DNA from: Solenopsis invicta | Taxonomy: Eukaryota; Arthropoda; Insecta; Hymenoptera; Formicidae | Assembly (NCBI RefSeq): GCF_016802725.1 | Contig: NC_052668.1 | Location: 16,039,001 to 16,103,000 of the forward strand | Reading direction: 5' to 3' | DNA: 64,000 nucleotides | Shown here: positions 59,996 to 64,000 of the stretch, one piece after another | Layout: every line of letters begins with the position of its first letter | How positions within the stretch are numbered: the stretch's first letter is position 1 | The notes under the pieces: model-generated | Told to the model about the DNA's origin: nothing | The model's database searches: none | The model's input: only the letters and a program-made list of their open reading frames with translations | Position numbers and translations under genes: made by a program

Positions 59996-62900
59996 ATCAG
60001 ACCAAAATTTTTGAGAAAAATTTTTTTTGCGAATTTCTCCAATATTTCTGTGTTCTGACAGCCTCCAGAAGAGTTCTAACTTTTATCATGAGGGATCGAA
60101 TCGCTAAAGTGAAAAACGAAAGACTTATATCACACCAAAATTTTTGAGAAAAATTTTTTTTGCGAATTTCTCCAATATTTCTGTGCTCTGATAGCCCCCA
60201 GAAGAGTTCTAACTTTTATCGTGATGGATCGAATCGCTAAAGTGAAAAACGAAAGACTTATATCAGTCAAACTTCGAAATCTTTGAGTAAAATTATTTTT
60301 GCGATTTTCTCCAATATCTCTGTGTTCTGACAGCCCCCAGAAGAGTATTAATTTTTTCATGATGGATCGAATCGGTAAAGTGAAAAACGAAAGACTTATA
60401 TCAGGCAAAATTTTTGAGAAAAATTTTTTTTGCGAATTTCTCCAATATTTCTGTGTTCTGATAGCCCCCAGAAGAGTTCTAACTTTTATCGTGATGGATC
60501 GAATCGCTAAAGTGAAAAACGAAAGACTTATATCAGTCAAACTTCGAAATCTTTGAGTAAAATTATTTTTGCGATTTTCTCCAATATCTCTGTGTTCTGA
60601 CAGCCCCCAGAAGAGTATTAATTTTTTCATGATGGATCGAATCGGTAAAGTGAAAAACGAAAGATTTATATCAGACCAAAATTTTTGAGAAAAATTTTTT
60701 TTGCGAATTTCTCCAATATTTCTGTGTTCTGATAGCCCCCAGAAGAGTGTTAATTTTTTTCATGATGTATCGAATCGCTAAAGTGAAAAACGAAAGACTT
60801 ATATCAGACCAAAATTTTTGAGAAAAATTTTTTTTGCGAATTTCTCCAATATTTCTGTGTTCTGATAGCCCCCAGAAGAGTTCTAACTTTTATCATGATG
60901 GATCGAATCGCTAAAGTGAAAAACGAAAGACTTATATCAGTCAAACTTCGAAATCTTTGAGTAAAATTATTTTTGCGAATTTCTCCAATATTTCTGTGTT
61001 CTGATAGCCCCCAGAAGAGTATTAATTTTTTTCATGATGTATCGAATCGCTAAAGTGAAAAACGAAAGACTTATATCAGACCAAAATTTTTGAGAAAAAT
61101 TTTTTTTGCGAATTTCTCCAATATTTCTGTGTTCTGACAGCCTCCAGAAGAGTTCTAACTTTTATCATGATGGATCGAATCGCTAAAGTGAAAAACGAAA
61201 GACTTATATCAGTCAAACTTCGAAATTTTTGAGTAAAATTATTTTTGCGATTTTCTCCAATATCTCTGTGTTCTGACAGCCCCCAGAAGAGTATTAATTT
61301 TTTCATGATGGATCGAATCGGTAAAGTGAAAAACGAAAGACTTATATCAGACCAAAATTTTTGAGAAAAATTTTTTTTGCGAATTTCTCCAATATTTCTG
61401 TGTTCTGACAGCCCCCAGAAGAGTTCTAACTTTTATCGTGATGGATCGAATCGCTAAAGTGAAAAACGAAAGACTTATATCAGTCAAACTTCGAAATCTT
61501 TGAGTAAAATTATTTTTGCGATTTTCTCCAATATCTCTGTGTTCTGATAGCCCCCAGAAGAGTATTAATTTTTTCATGATGGATCGAATCGCTAAAGTGA
61601 AAAACGAAAGACTTATATCAGTCAGAGATCGAAATTATTGAGTAAAATTTTTTTTGCGACTTTCTCCAATATCTCTATGTTCTGATAGCCCCCAGAAGAG
61701 TATTAAATTTTTTCATGATGGATCGAATCGCTAAAGTGAAAAACGAAAGACTTATATCAGTCAAACTTCGAAATCTTTGAGTAAAATTATTTTTGCGATT
61801 TTCTCCAATATCTCTGTGTTCTGACAGCCCCCAGAAGAGTATTAATTTTTTCATGATGGATCGAATCGGTAAAGTGAAAAACGAAAGACTTATATCAGAC
61901 CAAAATTTTTGAGAAAAATTTTTTTTGCGAATTTCTCCAATATTTCTGTGTTCTGACAGCCTCCAGAAGAGTTCTAACTTTTATCATGATGGATTGAATC
62001 GGTAAAGTGAAAAACGAAAGACTTATATCAGTCAAACTTCGAAATCTTTGAGTAAAATTATTTTTGCGATTTTCTCCAATATCTCTGTGTTCTGACAGCC
62101 CCCAGAAGAGTATTAATTTTTTCATGATGGATCGAATCGGTAAAGTGAAAAACGAAAGACTTATATCAGACCAAAATTTTTGAGAAAAATTTTTTTTGCG
62201 AATTTCTCCAATATTTCTGTGTTCTGATAGCCCCCAGAAGAGTATTAATTTTTTTCATAATGTATCGAATCGCTAAAGTGAAAAACGAAAGACTTATATC
62301 AGACCAAAATTTTTGAGAAAAATTTTTTTTGCGAATTTCTCCAATATTTCTGTGTTCTGACAGCCTCCAGAAGAGTTCTAACTTTTATCATGATGGATCG
62401 AATCGCTAAAGTGAAAAACGCAAGACATATATCAGTCAAACTTCGAAATCTTTGAATAAAATTATTTTTGCGATTTTCTCCAATATCTCTGTGTTCTGAT
62501 AGCCCCCAGTAGAGTATTAATTTTTTTCATGATGTATCGAATCGGTAAAGTGAAAAACGAAAGACTTATATCAGACCAAAATTTTTGAGAAAAATTTTTT
62601 TTGCGAATTTCTCCAATATTTCTGTGTTCTGACAGCCTCCAGAAGAGTTCTAACTTTTATCATGATGGATCGAATCGCTAAAGTGAAAAACGAAAGACTT
62701 ATATCAGACCAAAATTTTTGAGAAAAATTTTTTTTGCGAATTTCTCCAATATTTCTGTGTTCTGATAGCCCCCAGAAGAGTTCTAACTTTTATCATGATG
62801 GATCGAATCGCTAAAGTGAAAAACGAAAGACTTATATCTGTCAAACTTCGAAATCTTTGAGTAAAATTATTTTTGCGATTTTCTCCAATATCTGTGTGTT

Positions 62901-64000
62901 CTCAAAGCCTCCAGAAGAGTTCTAACTTTTATCATGATGGATCAAATCGCTAAAGTGAAAAACGAAGGACTTATATCAGTCAAACTTCGAAATTTTTGAG
63001 TAAAATTATTTTTGCGATTTTCTCCAATATCTCTGTGTTCTGATAGCCCCCAGAAGAGTATTAATTTTTTTCATTATGGATCGAATCGCTAAAGTGAAAA
63101 ACGAAAGACTTATATCAGACCAAAATTTTTGAGAAAAATTTTTTTTGCGAATTTCTCCAATATTTCTGTGTTCTGACAGCCTCCAGAAGAGTTCTAACTT
63201 TTATCATGATGGATCGAATCGCTAAAGTGAAAAACGAAAGACTTATATCAGACCAAAATTTTTGAGAAAAATTTTTTTTGCGAATTTCTCCAATATTTCT
63301 GTGTTCTGATAGCCCCCAGAAGAGTTCTAACTTTTATCATGATGGATCGAATCGCTAAAGTGAAAAACGAAAGACTTATATCAGTCAAACTTCGAAATTT
63401 TTGAGTAAAATTATTTTTGCGATTTTCTCCAATATCTCTGTGTTCTGATAGCCCCCAGAAGAGTATTAATTTTTTTCATGATGGATCGAATCGCTAAAGT
63501 GAAAAACGAAAGACTTATATCAGACCAAAATTTTTGAGAAAAATTTTTTTTGCGAATTTCTCCAATATTTCTGTGTTCTGACAGCCTCCAGAAGAGTTCT
63601 AACTTTTATCATGATGGATCGAATCGCTAAAGTGAAAAACGAAAGACTTATATAAGACCAAAATTTTTGAGAAAAATTTTTTTTGCGAATTTCTCCAATA
63701 TTTCTGTGTTCTGATAGCCCCCAGAAGAGTTCTAACTTTTATCATGATGGATCGAATCGCTAAAGTGAAAAACGAAAGACTTATATCAGTCAAACTTCGA
63801 AATCTTTGAGTAAAATTATTTTTGCGAATTTCTCCAATATTTCTGTGTTCTGATAGCCCCCAGAAGAGTATTAATTTTTTTCATGATGTATCGAATCGCT
63901 AAAGTGAAAAACGAAAGACTTATATCAGTCAAACTTCGAAATCTTTGAATAAAATTATTTTTGCGATTTTCTCCAATATCTCTGTGTTCTGATAGCCCCC

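Larger units (their letters stand above)
54522..64000. repeat. AT-rich satellite array, right block
   Basis: Same family as the left block, about 70 monomers, continuing past the window end. Two subfamilies alternate irregularly. Type A (about 139 bp) has ATCAGTCAAACTTCGAAATC and GCGATTTTCTCC. Type B (about 133 bp) has ATCAGACCAAAATTTTTGAG and GCGAATTTCTCC. Two tail variants, AGAGTTCTAACTTTTATC and AGAGTATTAATTTTTTTC, occur with both, so the monomers are mosaics. Confidence 0.97.

Noticed and set aside
54522..64000. Many 60-166-codon minus-strand frames with a recurring SLSFFTLAIRSI motif
   Set aside because: They are the translated satellite monomer repeated in tandem, with no gene-like boundaries.
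49361..64000. CENP-B box-like motif in the satellite (TTCG followed by A/T-rich bases)
   Set aside because: The required downstream CGGG part of the box is missing in the monomers I read.
49361..64000. CRISPR-like regular repeats
   Set aside because: Monomers are directly adjacent with no unique spacers; this is satellite DNA in a eukaryote.
1..64000. tRNA or rRNA genes, or TTAGG telomeric repeats
   Set aside because: None was recognised by eye; a covariance-model scan would be needed to exclude divergent tRNAs.

Overview
This window looks like nuclear DNA from an insect, most likely a hymenopteran and plausibly an ant. That call is inference. It rests on AT-rich non-coding DNA broken by CpG-rich islands, multi-exon genes with consensus GT/AG splice sites, animal gene families (GSE1, SLC46, DM9, Paf1), a fragment of an LTR retrotransposon, a non-LTR retrotransposon that resembles the R1 clade, and a large AT-rich satellite array. 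No prokaryotic features were seen.

Layout. 1-11063 has no confident coding sequence. It holds alternating AT-rich and CpG-rich DNA, several CT/GA tracts, a palindromic RFX X-box (6895-6908), and a weak candidate 5' exon near 7813. 11064-20981 (+) carries eight exons of a GSE1-family chromatin corepressor protein whose 5' end is not resolved. 20982-26124 is its 3' UTR plus intergenic DNA. 26125-35490 (-) is a complete six-exon SLC46-family (proton-coupled folate transporter-like) MFS transporter of 554 aa, with several inverted-repeat elements in its introns. 35491-39488 is a CpG-rich upstream region followed by AT-rich DNA with a perfect 47-nt inverted repeat. 39489-42085 (-) is a complete four-exon DM9-domain protein of 145 aa whose first coding exon is only 7 nt. 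A MITE-like element lies at 43120-43547. 44080-46612 (-) is a complete eight-exon Paf1 gene (579 aa) with an unusual RS-dipeptide tail.

The right end is repeat-dominated. A frameshifted LTR-retrotransposon integrase relic (48677-49006) lies between inverted ATGATGGCA-type minisatellites. A satellite array of roughly 133-139-bp monomers then runs from about 49361 to the window end. It is interrupted at 51522-54520 by a GC-rich, 5'-truncated, poly(A)-tailed non-LTR retrotransposon with two frameshifts and a 6-7-bp target-site duplication. The array contains two monomer subfamilies, a 417-bp three-monomer higher-order repeat and a duplication of at least several hundred bases at about 2.43-kb spacing.

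The protein-coding genes are not an operon and need not share a function. Two of them (GSE1, Paf1) act in chromatin and transcription, one is a membrane transporter, and one is a small lectin-like DM9 protein. Exon boundaries were read by eye and checked for reading-phase consistency. All four gene models keep one open frame across every junction.
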